Part shown: piece after piece, positions 1 to 8,162 of the stretch | How the letters are laid out: every line of letters starts with the position of its first letter | How positions within the stretch are numbered: position 1 is the stretch's first letter | Position numbers and translations under genes: made by a program | Notes under the pieces: generated by a model | Told to the model about the DNA's origin: nothing | Seen by the model: the letters and a program-made list of their open reading frames with translations, nothing else | The model's database searches: none | Source: Parvibaculum lavamentivorans DS-1 | Lineage (GTDB): Bacteria; Pseudomonadota; Alphaproteobacteria; Parvibaculales; Parvibaculaceae | Assembly (NCBI RefSeq): GCF_000017565.1 | Contig: NC_009719.1 | Location: forward strand, 1,302,001-1,366,000 | Length of the DNA stretch: 64,000 bases | Reading direction: 5' to 3'

Positions 1-2
1 CG

Positions 3-572
3 CTCTACCCGGACGTGATCGAAAGTGTCTCCTTCACCGGCGGCCCCTCGGTGACGATCAAGAGTCACCACAATGTCGGCGGTCTGCCCGAACGCATGAA
101 CATGAAGCTCGTGGAACCGCTGCGCGAACTCTTCAAGGATGAAGTGCGCGAACTTGGTCGCGAACTCGGCCTGCCGCCCGATTTCGTCGGCCGCCACCCG
201 TTTCCCGGGCCAGGTCTTGCCATCCGCATTCCTGGCGAGATTACGCGCGAGAAACTCGAAATTCTTCGCAAGGCCGACACCGTCTATCTCGAAGAAATCC
301 GTTCGGCCGGTCTCTACGACGAAATCTGGCAGGCCTTCGCCGTGCTGCTGCCCGTGCGCACCGTAGGGGTGATGGGCGATGGCCGGACCTATGACTACGT
401 CTGCGCACTCCGCGCCGTGACATCGACCGACGGCATGACGGCGGACTACTATCCGTTTAGTCACGAGTTTCTTGGCCAGGTTTCCACGCGCATCATCAAC
501 GAGGTCCGAGGCATCAACCGCGTAGTTTACGACGTAACGTCGAAACCGCCGGGGACGATCGAGTGGGAATGA
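3..572 (+). CDS. guaA: GMP synthase (glutamine-hydrolysing), C-terminal part
   Basis: This is the C-terminal 189 residues of GMP synthase, which aminates XMP to GMP in purine synthesis. The reading frame is already open at the left edge of the window. The SHHNVGGLP stretch, the [13 protein letters not shown] segment and the terminal [12 protein letters not shown] are hallmarks of the GuaA dimerisation domain. The reading frame is intact to its TGA at 570-572 even though a mobile element begins here, so integration restores the C-terminus. It is chromosomal and housekeeping. Confidence 0.97.
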   Translation, partial: LYPDVIESVSFTGGPSVTIKSHHNVGGLPERMNMKLVEPLRELFKDEVRELGRELGLPPDFVGRHPFPGPGLAIRIPGEITREKLEILRKADTVYLEEIRSAGLYDEIWQAFAVLLPVRTVGVMGDGRTYDYVCALRAVTSTDGMTADYYPFSHEFLGQVSTRIINEVRGINRVVYDVTSKPPGTIEWE

Positions 573-575
573 TTC
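557..575 (+). repeat. Candidate attL core at the 3' end of guaA
   Basis: GATCGAGTGGGAATGATTC spans the last guaA codons and stop. A related copy with three mismatches (GATCGAGTCGGATTGTTTC) lies at 61630-61648, just before the chromosomal genes on the right. guaA 3' ends are known attachment sites for tyrosine integrases of genomic islands. The mismatches leave open whether the right copy is the true partner. Confidence 0.5.
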
Positions 576-687
576 AGGCCCATCCGAGGGTATCCAATGC
601 TACGCCATGATTTCCGTTAAGTATATGATATAAAACGAAAAACTCTTCTACATGTTTCGGCGTCTATCGCCGGGTAAGCGTCACAGG

Positions 688-854
688 TGACGGACTTTTT
701 GGCGGTCCTCACAAACTTGCTCAATTGATCTTTTGAAAGTACCGTCAGGGGCATGAGAGCCGCTGACGGACTTTTTTTGGCCATAACACATTGGGAATTC
801 AGATAAAAATTTCCAAATGATGGGCCAAAAACGGCTGACGTACTTTTCAGTGGC
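688..854 (+). repeat. Three direct repeats, candidate integrase arm-type sites
   Basis: The 316-base gap between guaA and the integrase start (573-888) holds three direct copies of the pattern TGACG(G/T)ACTTTT...GGC, at 688-703, 764-782 and 836-854, spaced 76 and 72 bases apart. An inverted fragment (GTCAGGGGC) sits near 743. Repeats beside the integrase and within the attachment region are typical of arm-type binding sites for a tyrosine recombinase. No gene is seen in this gap. Confidence 0.5.
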
Positions 855-888
855 TTTCTCCGCTTTCGATCCTGTTTCGGAGGGAAGA

Positions 889-2145
889 ATGCTCACGGAC
901 GCTGCCATTAAGGCTTTGAGACCACGCGATAAAATGTACAAAGTGACGGACCGTGACGGGATGTACGTGTTGGTCTCACCGACCGGCGCGTTGACCTTCC
1001 GCTTCGACTACCGTTTGAACGGGCGCCGGGAAACGGTGATTATTGGCAGGTACGGCCCAACGGGCGTTTCGCTTGCGCGCGCCCGCGAGAAGCTGATCGA
1101 GGCCAAACTGATGATTCAGGACGGCGTCTCGCCTGCGTTCGAAAAGCGACGCGAGAAGCGCCGGATCAAGGAAGCCAAGAGTTTCGGCGAATTTGGCGAG
1201 CGCTGGCTGCAAGACGCGCGAATGGCCGATAGCACCCGCGCCATGCGCCGCACCATCTTCGAGCGCGATATTCTGCCGACATTCCGGAACCGGCTCCTGC
1301 ACGAGATTCTGCCTGAGGACCTGCGAGCGATGTGCGAGAAGGTGAAGGCGAGAGGCGCACCGGCGACGGCGGTCCATGTCCGGGACATCGTGAAGCTGAT
1401 CTTTGCCTTCGCGATCTTGCACGGCGAGAAGGTTTCCAACCCAGCCGACGAGGTTGGCCCATCCTCGATCGCAACCTTCGTGCCGAAGGATCGATCGCTA
1501 TCCCCCTCGGAAATACGCATCATGCTCACCCAGCTCGAGCATGTCGCGACTTTGCCGACGATACGCCTCGGAATGAAACTGTTCCTGCTATCGATGGTGC
1601 GAAAGAGCGAATTACAGGATGCCGTGTGGGACGAAGTCGATTTCGAGAACGCGGTTTGGTCGATCCCGAAGGAGCGGATGAAGCGCTCGAAGGCTCACAA
1701 CGTCTATCTCTCGCAGCAGATGCTCGACATTTTCATCGCTCTCAAAACCTGCGCGGGAAACTCGAAATACGTTCTGCCGTCACGTTACGACGCCGACGCC
1801 CCGATGTCGCGGGCGACGTTCAACCGGATCACGGTGGCCGTGGTGGAGCGCGCCAAGAAGGAAGGCTTGCCGCTGGAGGCATTTACGATCCATGATCTCC
1901 GGCGAACCGGCTCAACCTTGCTGAATGAGGTGGGCTTCAACAGCGACTGGATCGAGAAGTGTCTGGCGCATGAGGATGGACGGTCCTCGCGGGGCATCTA
2001 CAACAAGGCCGAATATGAACACCAGCGCCGGCATATGATGCAGGAATGGTCCAATCTGGTGGATGCGTGGGTCGCTGGTCAGAAATACACGCCGACCCTT
2101 TATCCGCCGAGGATGGACCTGCTTACGCCCGAGTTTGATGCCTGA
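889..2145 (+). CDS. int: P4-type tyrosine recombinase (integrase)
   Basis: A 418-residue integrase that should insert the element at guaA and, with an excision factor, remove it. The N-terminus (MLTDAAIKALRPRDK) is the usual DUF4102 arm-binding start of P4-like integrases. The catalytic set is visible: Arg238 in LSMVRKSEL, His335-x-x-Arg338 in HDLRR, His361 in LAHEDG and the nucleophile Tyr371 in GIYNKAEY. I chose the ATG at 889 because GGAGGG lies just upstream; the frame stays open further upstream to an ATG at 817. Its 3' end overlaps the convergent AlpA-like gene by 23 bases. It reads as intact and probably active. Confidence 0.93.
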   Translation: MLTDAAIKALRPRDKMYKVTDRDGMYVLVSPTGALTFRFDYRLNGRRETVIIGRYGPTGVSLARAREKLIEAKLMIQDGVSPAFEKRREKRRIKEAKSFGEFGERWLQDARMADSTRAMRRTIFERDILPTFRNRLLHEILPEDLRAMCEKVKARGAPATAVHVRDIVKLIFAFAILHGEKVSNPADEVGPSSIATFVPKDRSLSPSEIRIMLTQLEHVATLPTIRLGMKLFLLSMVRKSELQDAVWDEVDFENAVWSIPKERMKRSKAHNVYLSQQMLDIFIALKTCAGNSKYVLPSRYDADAPMSRATFNRITVAVVERAKKEGLPLEAFTIHDLRRTGSTLLNEVGFNSDWIEKCLAHEDGRSSRGIYNKAEYEHQRRHMMQEWSNLVDAWVAGQKYTPTLYPPRMDLLTPEFDA

Positions 2146-2407
2146 CAGGCCGCGTCTTGCGGAGCTGTACGTCGGGAACAGGTGCACGCTTCACGGCCTT
2201 GGCTCGTGAAGCCCGGCGCCGGTCATCGAGCCAGGCTTCGACCTCTCCAAGATCCCAAACCACGCAGCGGGAGGTGAGGTAGAAGCGCTGAGGAAATTCG
2301 CCGCGCTGTTCCATGTCATAGATCGTTGTGTCGGCGAGAGGTACGATTTCCCGAAGTTCATGCCGTCGGATCGTACGTTTCGCGATTGCTCGGGCTGGCT
2401 GCGCCAT
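2123..2407 (-). CDS. AlpA-like winged-helix/HTH regulator
   Basis: A 94-residue basic protein with an AlpA/excisionase-type helix-turn-helix: RRHELREIVPLADTTIYDME, followed by the arginine- and tryptophan-containing wing and LGEVEAWLDDRR. Proteins of this family next to P4-type integrases act as integrase activators or directionality factors. The start at 2407 has AAGGA about 9 bases upstream; an ATG at 2422 in the same frame is possible. It lies tail to tail with int. The element also has a separate RdfS-like protein at 38858-39139, so which one drives excision cannot be read from sequence. Confidence 0.75.
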   Translation of the reverse strand: MAQPARAIAKRTIRRHELREIVPLADTTIYDMEQRGEFPQRFYLTSRCVVWDLGEVEAWLDDRRRASRAKAVKRAPVPDVQLRKTRPVRHQTRA

Positions 2408-2570
2408 CTGAAAATCCTTCATCAGTTCTGCTTGGATGAATGAAGGCGATAGATGGCGCTGATAAAAGCTCGAATTGATGGGCGTAGAACTGCGGCGTGT
2501 TGTGGCGTGCAAATCGGACAAACGGAGGCGCAGCACGACCGATACATGCTGATTTTGGAACGACCTGTCC

Positions 2571-3293
2571 TCAAATCCTGTCGGGCAAGGCGACATATTG
2601 ACTGTTCGGCCCATCACTTCTGACAGCCATGTAGTCGTTGTTGGACACGAGGTAGGCCAACGGACGTGTCAGGCTGAACGGGAAAAGCACGGGTAGTGAT
2701 TGCAGACTTGGAATTGCCAACGGCCTGCCCGCATTCCGCACGGCCGCTTCGATCAGCCATACCGTAAGTTCGTCGTTCTCCACAACGGCGGGGGCAAGAC
2801 GGAGGACACGTTTGCCCTTTTCAATCCGCTCCACGGCACCCCAGCCGGCCTGACTTTGGATGACCATATTGGTCATTCGGTAGGTGCCTTCGCGCTCCCC
2901 GTAGGCTTCGCTCATGCGCCGATGGATTTCGGCTGACGCGCAATCACCCTGGAGGGCGGACAAGCGCCCGATCAGTTCGGCAACCTTGCCGAAGAAGGGA
3001 TAGGTGGCAACGGCCATGCCCCAGTGCATTGCTGTGACGGGCACATCCGGGTGCGCCTTGAAGATCGCCGCACCGCGATCCGCAAAGTCCACCAACTCAA
3101 CGCGCGGGTCCAGCCACAGGCGTTTCAACACCGTGCGTGTCTTCGTTCGCGCGGCGGCCCCCAAACCGGCGGCATCCAGCAATGACTCCAGATCTTCGAG
3201 CTTGGCTGTACCGGCGCGAACTTTCAGCGCGGTCGTTGCCCATTCGAGGGCGATGAACCGATCAAAGCCTATTCGTGGAGCCAACGTCATCAT
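2571..3293 (-). CDS. brxA: BREX protein BrxA (DUF1819-like)
   Basis: A 240-residue protein ending the BREX operon, 7 bases after pglZ. Position after pglZ is exactly where type 3 BREX systems carry brxA. The sequence fits in size and in its helical layout, including RMTNMVIQSQAGWGAVERIE, which resembles a C-terminal winged-helix segment. BrxA family proteins bind DNA and are part of the BREX restriction/modification complex. Sequence recognition on its own is weak, so the name rests partly on operon position. The 160 bases downstream before the AlpA-like gene hold nothing clear. Confidence 0.62.
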   Translation of the reverse strand: MMTLAPRIGFDRFIALEWATTALKVRAGTAKLEDLESLLDAAGLGAAARTKTRTVLKRLWLDPRVELVDFADRGAAIFKAHPDVPVTAMHWGMAVATYPFFGKVAELIGRLSALQGDCASAEIHRRMSEAYGEREGTYRMTNMVIQSQAGWGAVERIEKGKRVLRLAPAVVENDELTVWLIEAAVRNAGRPLAIPSLQSLPVLFPFSLTRPLAYLVSNNDYMAVRSDGPNSQYVALPDRI

Positions 3294-3300
3294 TCAAAAC

Positions 3301-5337
3301 TCACCCAGCTCCATTCACATCTGAGACCCTCACGAAGGGGACGACCAGTTCCTCGACCGACACGCCGCCGTGGACGACCACCTGATCACCGTTCGGAACG
3401 AAGGCAGTGCGCCCGCCAGCGAAGAGAGGTTTGAAGTTCGCTGGCAACCCGGCGATGTCCAAGGCGACCGTGCCCGGGTAGGCCATCGCGGACTCGGCGC
3501 GCAACGGATCGCTACGATAAACCCGCACCCGCTCGCCACGTGTTTCCGCGATCACTCCCTGATTGGGCCGGCCTATGCCGACAGCATCGACATTGCCGTG
3601 ATCCGCGGTGACGTAGATGCTGAAACCTTCGCTCAGCAGGAAAGAAAACAGGCGCTCGACAAAACCGGAGCCGAGCCAGCGCCCGATCCACAGCGCTACA
3701 TCTTCCTTGGAGCGCTCTTTGTGTAGCCGTTCATCCACCTCATCGATTACCAGCCCCAAGACTTTGGGCTTGCGGCTCGCAATGTCGGCTTCCAGGGCGT
3801 CCAGTTGCTCGACCTGATGCAGTGCGCGCTGGTATATCACCTCGCTGGACGCAATACCGCCTTCGTTTTGCCAAAACGCCTTCCACAAGGCTTCTTCCTT
3901 GTTGGTGTGGTCTATCGAATCGTCAAACTCGCGTGGCCGGAGGCCCGAGAACAGCGCCTGACGGGATACCGACGTCACCGTGGGCAACCACGCGAAAGCC
4001 GTGCTCTCGTCGAATGCCAAAGGCTGCTGGTTGGCGATCAGGTGTTCCCTGATCTGTACCCATTGATCGAAGGCCAACCCGTCGAACACTAGCAGCGCCA
4101 CCTTGGCTTCGCCCGCACTACGGCGCTGCCGCAGGAAACGCGGAACGTGATGCACCATCACCGGGCCTTTGATCGTCGGTTGCAGGATCAGGTCGGCGTA
4201 GTGGCCGGCGGCAATCCACGCCTGCAACCGTTCGTCGGTCAGCGCCTGGATCGCCTTGAAGCGCTCCCGGATCGCGACCATCCTTTCACCGGCATCCTTG
4301 CCGGGCAATTCATGAACCCGGCTCAGCATCTCGCCATAGCGTCTTGCGAAGTCGCCCCAGAACTTGTGCGGGGCGTCCGCTTCCGGCACCGCTGTGGCAA
4401 GCGCCTCGATGCCTTTTTCCGCCAGCGCGAATTGCGACCAAACATCCTCGACGATGCCTGCTTTGATCCAGCCAGGCACGGCGGTGGGAACGTCGGATAC
4501 CGCCAGCGGATGCAAGCTACCGTCGAGGAACAACGAGTCTACGATGGTGCGCACGTCGGTGTGATCGAAGGGAATCTCAATCGCTGTGCCGATCTCGCCT
4601 ACGCCAAAGGGCGGCGGATCGGGGTCGGACATACGCCTGCCTTCCAGTTTCAGCTTTTCCAGATAGAGATACCAGGCGTCCTGCACCACGCGCAGAAGCG
4701 CGCTCCTGGATGACAGCCACTCCGCAACCGCGTGGCCGACGAGTAAACCTCTGCCGCGCAGGATGGCCGCCACATGCTCGGCGAACGGCTCCGGCAAAGC
4801 GCGACCGGCAAAGTGCAGTCGCAGCACTTCGCGCCAGAAGTCCACGGGCGCGCGGATAGATCGCGGCGTCAACTGATAGACGTGTTCGAGAATGAAGTCC
4901 TTCGACTCGCTTTCACCGCGCGCCGACTGCAACTCGGTCTGATGGGCGTCGAACAGGATTTCCAATCGTTCCGGTTCCACCTGCCGGACCGCGCTATAGG
5001 CCAGCTTGGGGAACAATTCGGCAAGATTGAGCCGTACCGCAGGGCGGGCGTTATGCACGATGTCCCACGGCAGATCGTTCGCGTTGTCGTGCCGCAGATG
5101 TACGATTAGCGCCGGAGATGGCGGCTGCTCGTTGCCATCCCACGCTGCGCGATACCGTTCCTCGTACTCCGCGCGGAATCCGAACGGATCGTCGTATCCC
5201 ATCACCTCGAAGCCACGGGCGCGCAGTTCGGCCAGCAGCTTCTCGTCCAGCAGCACGCCGTCTGGATCGCAGGCCACCCACAGCCGGGAAAGATCGGCCG
5301 TGAAAGAGCCAAGAATGCGCTGATGCCATTGGCTCAT
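3301..5337 (-). CDS. pglZ: BREX phosphatase-like protein PglZ
   Basis: A 678-residue protein with the PglZ domain, a member of the alkaline phosphatase superfamily found in all BREX types. The metal-site motifs are visible: VALLVFDGLAFDQW with Asp419, the TVTSVSRQ segment near 453-460, and VTADHGN with Asp579, His580 and Asn582. The N-terminal 400 residues are the less conserved PglZ region. The start codon overlaps the brxHII stop in an ATGA, so the two are translationally coupled. PglZ is a core BREX component needed for protection against phage. Confidence 0.9.
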   Translation of the reverse strand: MSQWHQRILGSFTADLSRLWVACDPDGVLLDEKLLAELRARGFEVMGYDDPFGFRAEYEERYRAAWDGNEQPPSPALIVHLRHDNANDLPWDIVHNARPAVRLNLAELFPKLAYSAVRQVEPERLEILFDAHQTELQSARGESESKDFILEHVYQLTPRSIRAPVDFWREVLRLHFAGRALPEPFAEHVAAILRGRGLLVGHAVAEWLSSRSALLRVVQDAWYLYLEKLKLEGRRMSDPDPPPFGVGEIGTAIEIPFDHTDVRTIVDSLFLDGSLHPLAVSDVPTAVPGWIKAGIVEDVWSQFALAEKGIEALATAVPEADAPHKFWGDFARRYGEMLSRVHELPGKDAGERMVAIRERFKAIQALTDERLQAWIAAGHYADLILQPTIKGPVMVHHVPRFLRQRRSAGEAKVALLVFDGLAFDQWVQIREHLIANQQPLAFDESTAFAWLPTVTSVSRQALFSGLRPREFDDSIDHTNKEEALWKAFWQNEGGIASSEVIYQRALHQVEQLDALEADIASRKPKVLGLVIDEVDERLHKERSKEDVALWIGRWLGSGFVERLFSFLLSEGFSIYVTADHGNVDAVGIGRPNQGVIAETRGERVRVYRSDPLRAESAMAYPGTVALDIAGLPANFKPLFAGGRTAFVPNGDQVVVHGGVSVEELVVPFVRVSDVNGAG

Positions 5338-8159
5338 GACGCACGCTCGCTGGTTTTGCCGGCTGCGGCGTCAATCCGCACCATCGCCACGGCATTCAGC
5401 TCCGGCACGCTGGATTGCATATCGTCCAGCGCGGCCAGACGTGCCTCGTGCTCGGATTGCAGACGGCGGCGGCGGAACTGGCGCACGGCCGGTAGACCGA
5501 TGCGTCCAATGGCCTGATTGCGAACGTCGAAGGCGTAGGTGGCGCGATCTCGCTCTTCCTTGATACGGGCGCGATGTTCGTCCGCCAGCGCCGCGAACAG
5601 GGCTTCACCCTGCGCGCCGGCCACCGCGAACGATGCCTTGAACCAGCCCACCGAAGCCTCCGCGTCCGCCACCGACTGCACGGATACGGTTTCCGTCAGC
5701 AGCAAATCCCAAACCCGCTTGGCGGTAGGCACAAAGGGGCGGCCTTCGTCATTTATGAAGACTGGCAGGAAGCGCTTGCGGTTCGCACCCGGCGCCGCCA
5801 GCCCGATCTCCCACAGCGACCAGATACCGTTGACCGAGTCGGGCAGGCCCGTCACCCGGATCACCGGCAGAGGCTGGCCCGCAACGAAGCGCGGCACGTC
5901 GCCGATGATCGCCCGCGCGCGCGGATCTTCCATCGTCAGCCATTCAGCCGCCGGGTTTTCGCCTGCCGCGCGAGCGTCGAAGCAGGCCTGTGGCGTCTCG
6001 GCACCATCAGCCCAGCGCACGTGCCAGAGGCTGCCATCTTGGGTCGCCGATCCGCCGCGTACTGCCAGCCCGTTGACGACGGCGCGTTCCAGCCAGAATT
6101 GAGCCGGGTGGTCACGCCACTTGCGGGCCTGGTCCGCATCGAGATCGTGCGGCACGGCCAGCAGATCGCTGTTCCGGTTCGATTCCGCCAGCGTGGTCCG
6201 CAACTGGGAGACCACGCTGTCGCATTCGCGCTCGATGGCTTCGGGATGCTGGAGGCTCTGCACGAACAGTTCATCGAACACCGGCTCCACTTCCGCCGAG
6301 TCCATGACGTCCGCGGCCTTGTCCACGCCGAACTCCTCGGCGATGACGGCGAGCTTCTCCTCCAGTACCTGCCGGACACGGTGTTCCACCGTGTCTTCCA
6401 GCACGAAATTCAACGCCCGCACGACATGCTTCTGACCGATACGATCCACGCGGCCGATGCGCTGCTCAATGCGCATCGGGTTCCACGGCATGTCGAAATT
6501 GACGATGACGTGGCAGAATTGAAGGTTCAGACCTTCGCCGCCCGCGTCGGTGGAAATCAGCACGCGAGCGTCCCCTGCGAAAGTCTGCAAAGTCCGGGTG
6601 CGGGCTTCCATGTCCATGCCGCCGTTGAGCGTGGCGACCGTGAAGCCCCGGCTTTCCAGATAGTCCGCCAGCATGGCCTGCGTGGGCACAAACTCGGTGA
6701 ACACCAGCACCTTCAGCGCCGGGTCGCCTTCTTCCTGTTGCAGCTTGTAGATCAGCTCCAGCAGGCTTTCGGCCTTGGCGTCCGTCCCGGCGGCCTCGGT
6801 GGAGCGCGCCAGCGCCAGTAGCGTCTCAACCTCCGACTTCTCCAGCTCCAGACCATTGGCTTGCAGCGCCAGGTCTACCTGCGCTTCGCCGTCGAGATCG
6901 GCCCATTCGTCCGGGCTGAGCGTGTCGAACAGGCGCGCTTGGGTCTGCGGCGTGTCCAGCACCGCCTGGCGCTTTTCCAGCGTGGCGCGGATTGCGGCGG
7001 TGCTGGATGTCACCAGTCGCTGCATCAGGATCATCAGAAAGCCGACATGGCGCTGCTTGGCCGCCAGAGCCTGGTTGTAGCCATGGCGCACATAGTCGGT
7101 GACGGCTTCGTACAACTGCTGCTGCGCCGCGTGCCGAGCCTGCCAGGCGACCGCGTGCAAGCGCGTGAGCCGGGGTCGGAACAGCGGCTGGCCTTCGGCA
7201 TTGATCGCAGCGCGCTTTTCGGTGCGGATCACAAAGGGCTGCACGCGCTCGTGGCTGACGCTGCCTTCATCGGGGAAGGCGTCCCGGTCCAGCAACTGCA
7301 TGAGGCGCATGAACTGGTCGGTCTTGCCCTGGTGCGGCGTGGCCGACAGCAGCAACAAATAGGGCGAGGCTTCCGCCAGCGCTGCGCCCAGCTTGTAGCG
7401 CGCCACCTGTTCGGTGCTGCCGCCCATGCGGTGTGCTTCGTCGATGATGACCAGATCCCAGGCCGCCGACACGAGATCCTCGAAGCGTTCGCGGTTGTAG
7501 GTCTGGATCTGGTCCAGGCTCCAGCCACGCCGCGATTCCAGCGGCTTCACCGAATCCAGCGCGCAGATTACCTGGTCGTGCATCCGCCACGCATTGTCTT
7601 CCGCGCTGTCCCCGCGCCATTGCCGCAAGGCCGCAAGCGATGAAGGATCTACGAAGTGGAGCGGCTCGCCGAAATGCTGGCGCATTTCCGCCTGCCATTG
7701 CCGCACCAAGCCTTTGGGTGCGACCACCAGGATGCGCTTGACGCGACCGCGCAGTTTCAGTTCGCGCAGCACTAGGCCCGCCTCGATGGTCTTGCCCAGA
7801 CCCACTTCGTCGGCGAGCAGGTAGCGGATGCGGTCCTGCCCGACGGCACGGTTCAGCGCGTAGAGCTGGTGAGGCAACGGAATGACGCTGGATTGGATGG
7901 GCGCCAGCAGGAGGTTGTCTTCGAGCGCGTCCTGCAATTTTGCCGCCGCCGTGGCGTGCAGAATCTGCCCCACCGTGGGCCGCACGCTGGAAAGCACCGC
8001 CAGTTCCGTCGCCCGTGCGCGGAGCACGGCGTCTTTCGAGGGCAGCCACACACGGTAGGCCGCTTCACCCCATAGCGCCAGTCGCTCGACCACGCGGCAA
8101 GGCGTAGCCTGCCGCGTGTGCCAGCACCAATCGCCGATGTCGAAGCCGCCCCCCGTCAC
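5334..8159 (-). CDS. brxHII: BREX SNF2/DEAH-family helicase BrxHII
   Basis: A 941-residue superfamily 2 ATPase of the SNF2/RapA-like class. The N-terminal ATPase core has LADEVGLGKTIEAG (GLGKT at 120-124), the DEAH box at 240-243 in VIIDEAHRMGG and motif III LSATPHQGKT near 272. The C-terminal core has VLVFTEF, STDAGGEGLNLQ and motif VI QRIGRVDRIGQ (566-576). Its place between pglX and pglZ matches BrxHII of type 3 BREX. The start lies 3 bases after the pglX stop. All helicase motifs look intact. Confidence 0.9.
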   Translation of the reverse strand: MTGGGFDIGDWCWHTRQATPCRVVERLALWGEAAYRVWLPSKDAVLRARATELAVLSSVRPTVGQILHATAAAKLQDALEDNLLLAPIQSSVIPLPHQLYALNRAVGQDRIRYLLADEVGLGKTIEAGLVLRELKLRGRVKRILVVAPKGLVRQWQAEMRQHFGEPLHFVDPSSLAALRQWRGDSAEDNAWRMHDQVICALDSVKPLESRRGWSLDQIQTYNRERFEDLVSAAWDLVIIDEAHRMGGSTEQVARYKLGAALAEASPYLLLLSATPHQGKTDQFMRLMQLLDRDAFPDEGSVSHERVQPFVIRTEKRAAINAEGQPLFRPRLTRLHAVAWQARHAAQQQLYEAVTDYVRHGYNQALAAKQRHVGFLMILMQRLVTSSTAAIRATLEKRQAVLDTPQTQARLFDTLSPDEWADLDGEAQVDLALQANGLELEKSEVETLLALARSTEAAGTDAKAESLLELIYKLQQEEGDPALKVLVFTEFVPTQAMLADYLESRGFTVATLNGGMDMEARTRTLQTFAGDARVLISTDAGGEGLNLQFCHVIVNFDMPWNPMRIEQRIGRVDRIGQKHVVRALNFVLEDTVEHRVRQVLEEKLAVIAEEFGVDKAADVMDSAEVEPVFDELFVQSLQHPEAIERECDSVVSQLRTTLAESNRNSDLLAVPHDLDADQARKWRDHPAQFWLERAVVNGLAVRGGSATQDGSLWHVRWADGAETPQACFDARAAGENPAAEWLTMEDPRARAIIGDVPRFVAGQPLPVIRVTGLPDSVNGIWSLWEIGLAAPGANRKRFLPVFINDEGRPFVPTAKRVWDLLLTETVSVQSVADAEASVGWFKASFAVAGAQGEALFAALADEHRARIKEERDRATYAFDVRNQAIGRIGLPAVRQFRRRRLQSEHEARLAALDDMQSSVPELNAVAMVRIDAAAGKTSERAS

Positions 8160-8162
8160 GGA

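Noticed and set aside
5574-6821. 415-codon open frame opposite the BrxHII helicase
   Set aside because: Antisense shadow of the helicase, whose motifs are complete.
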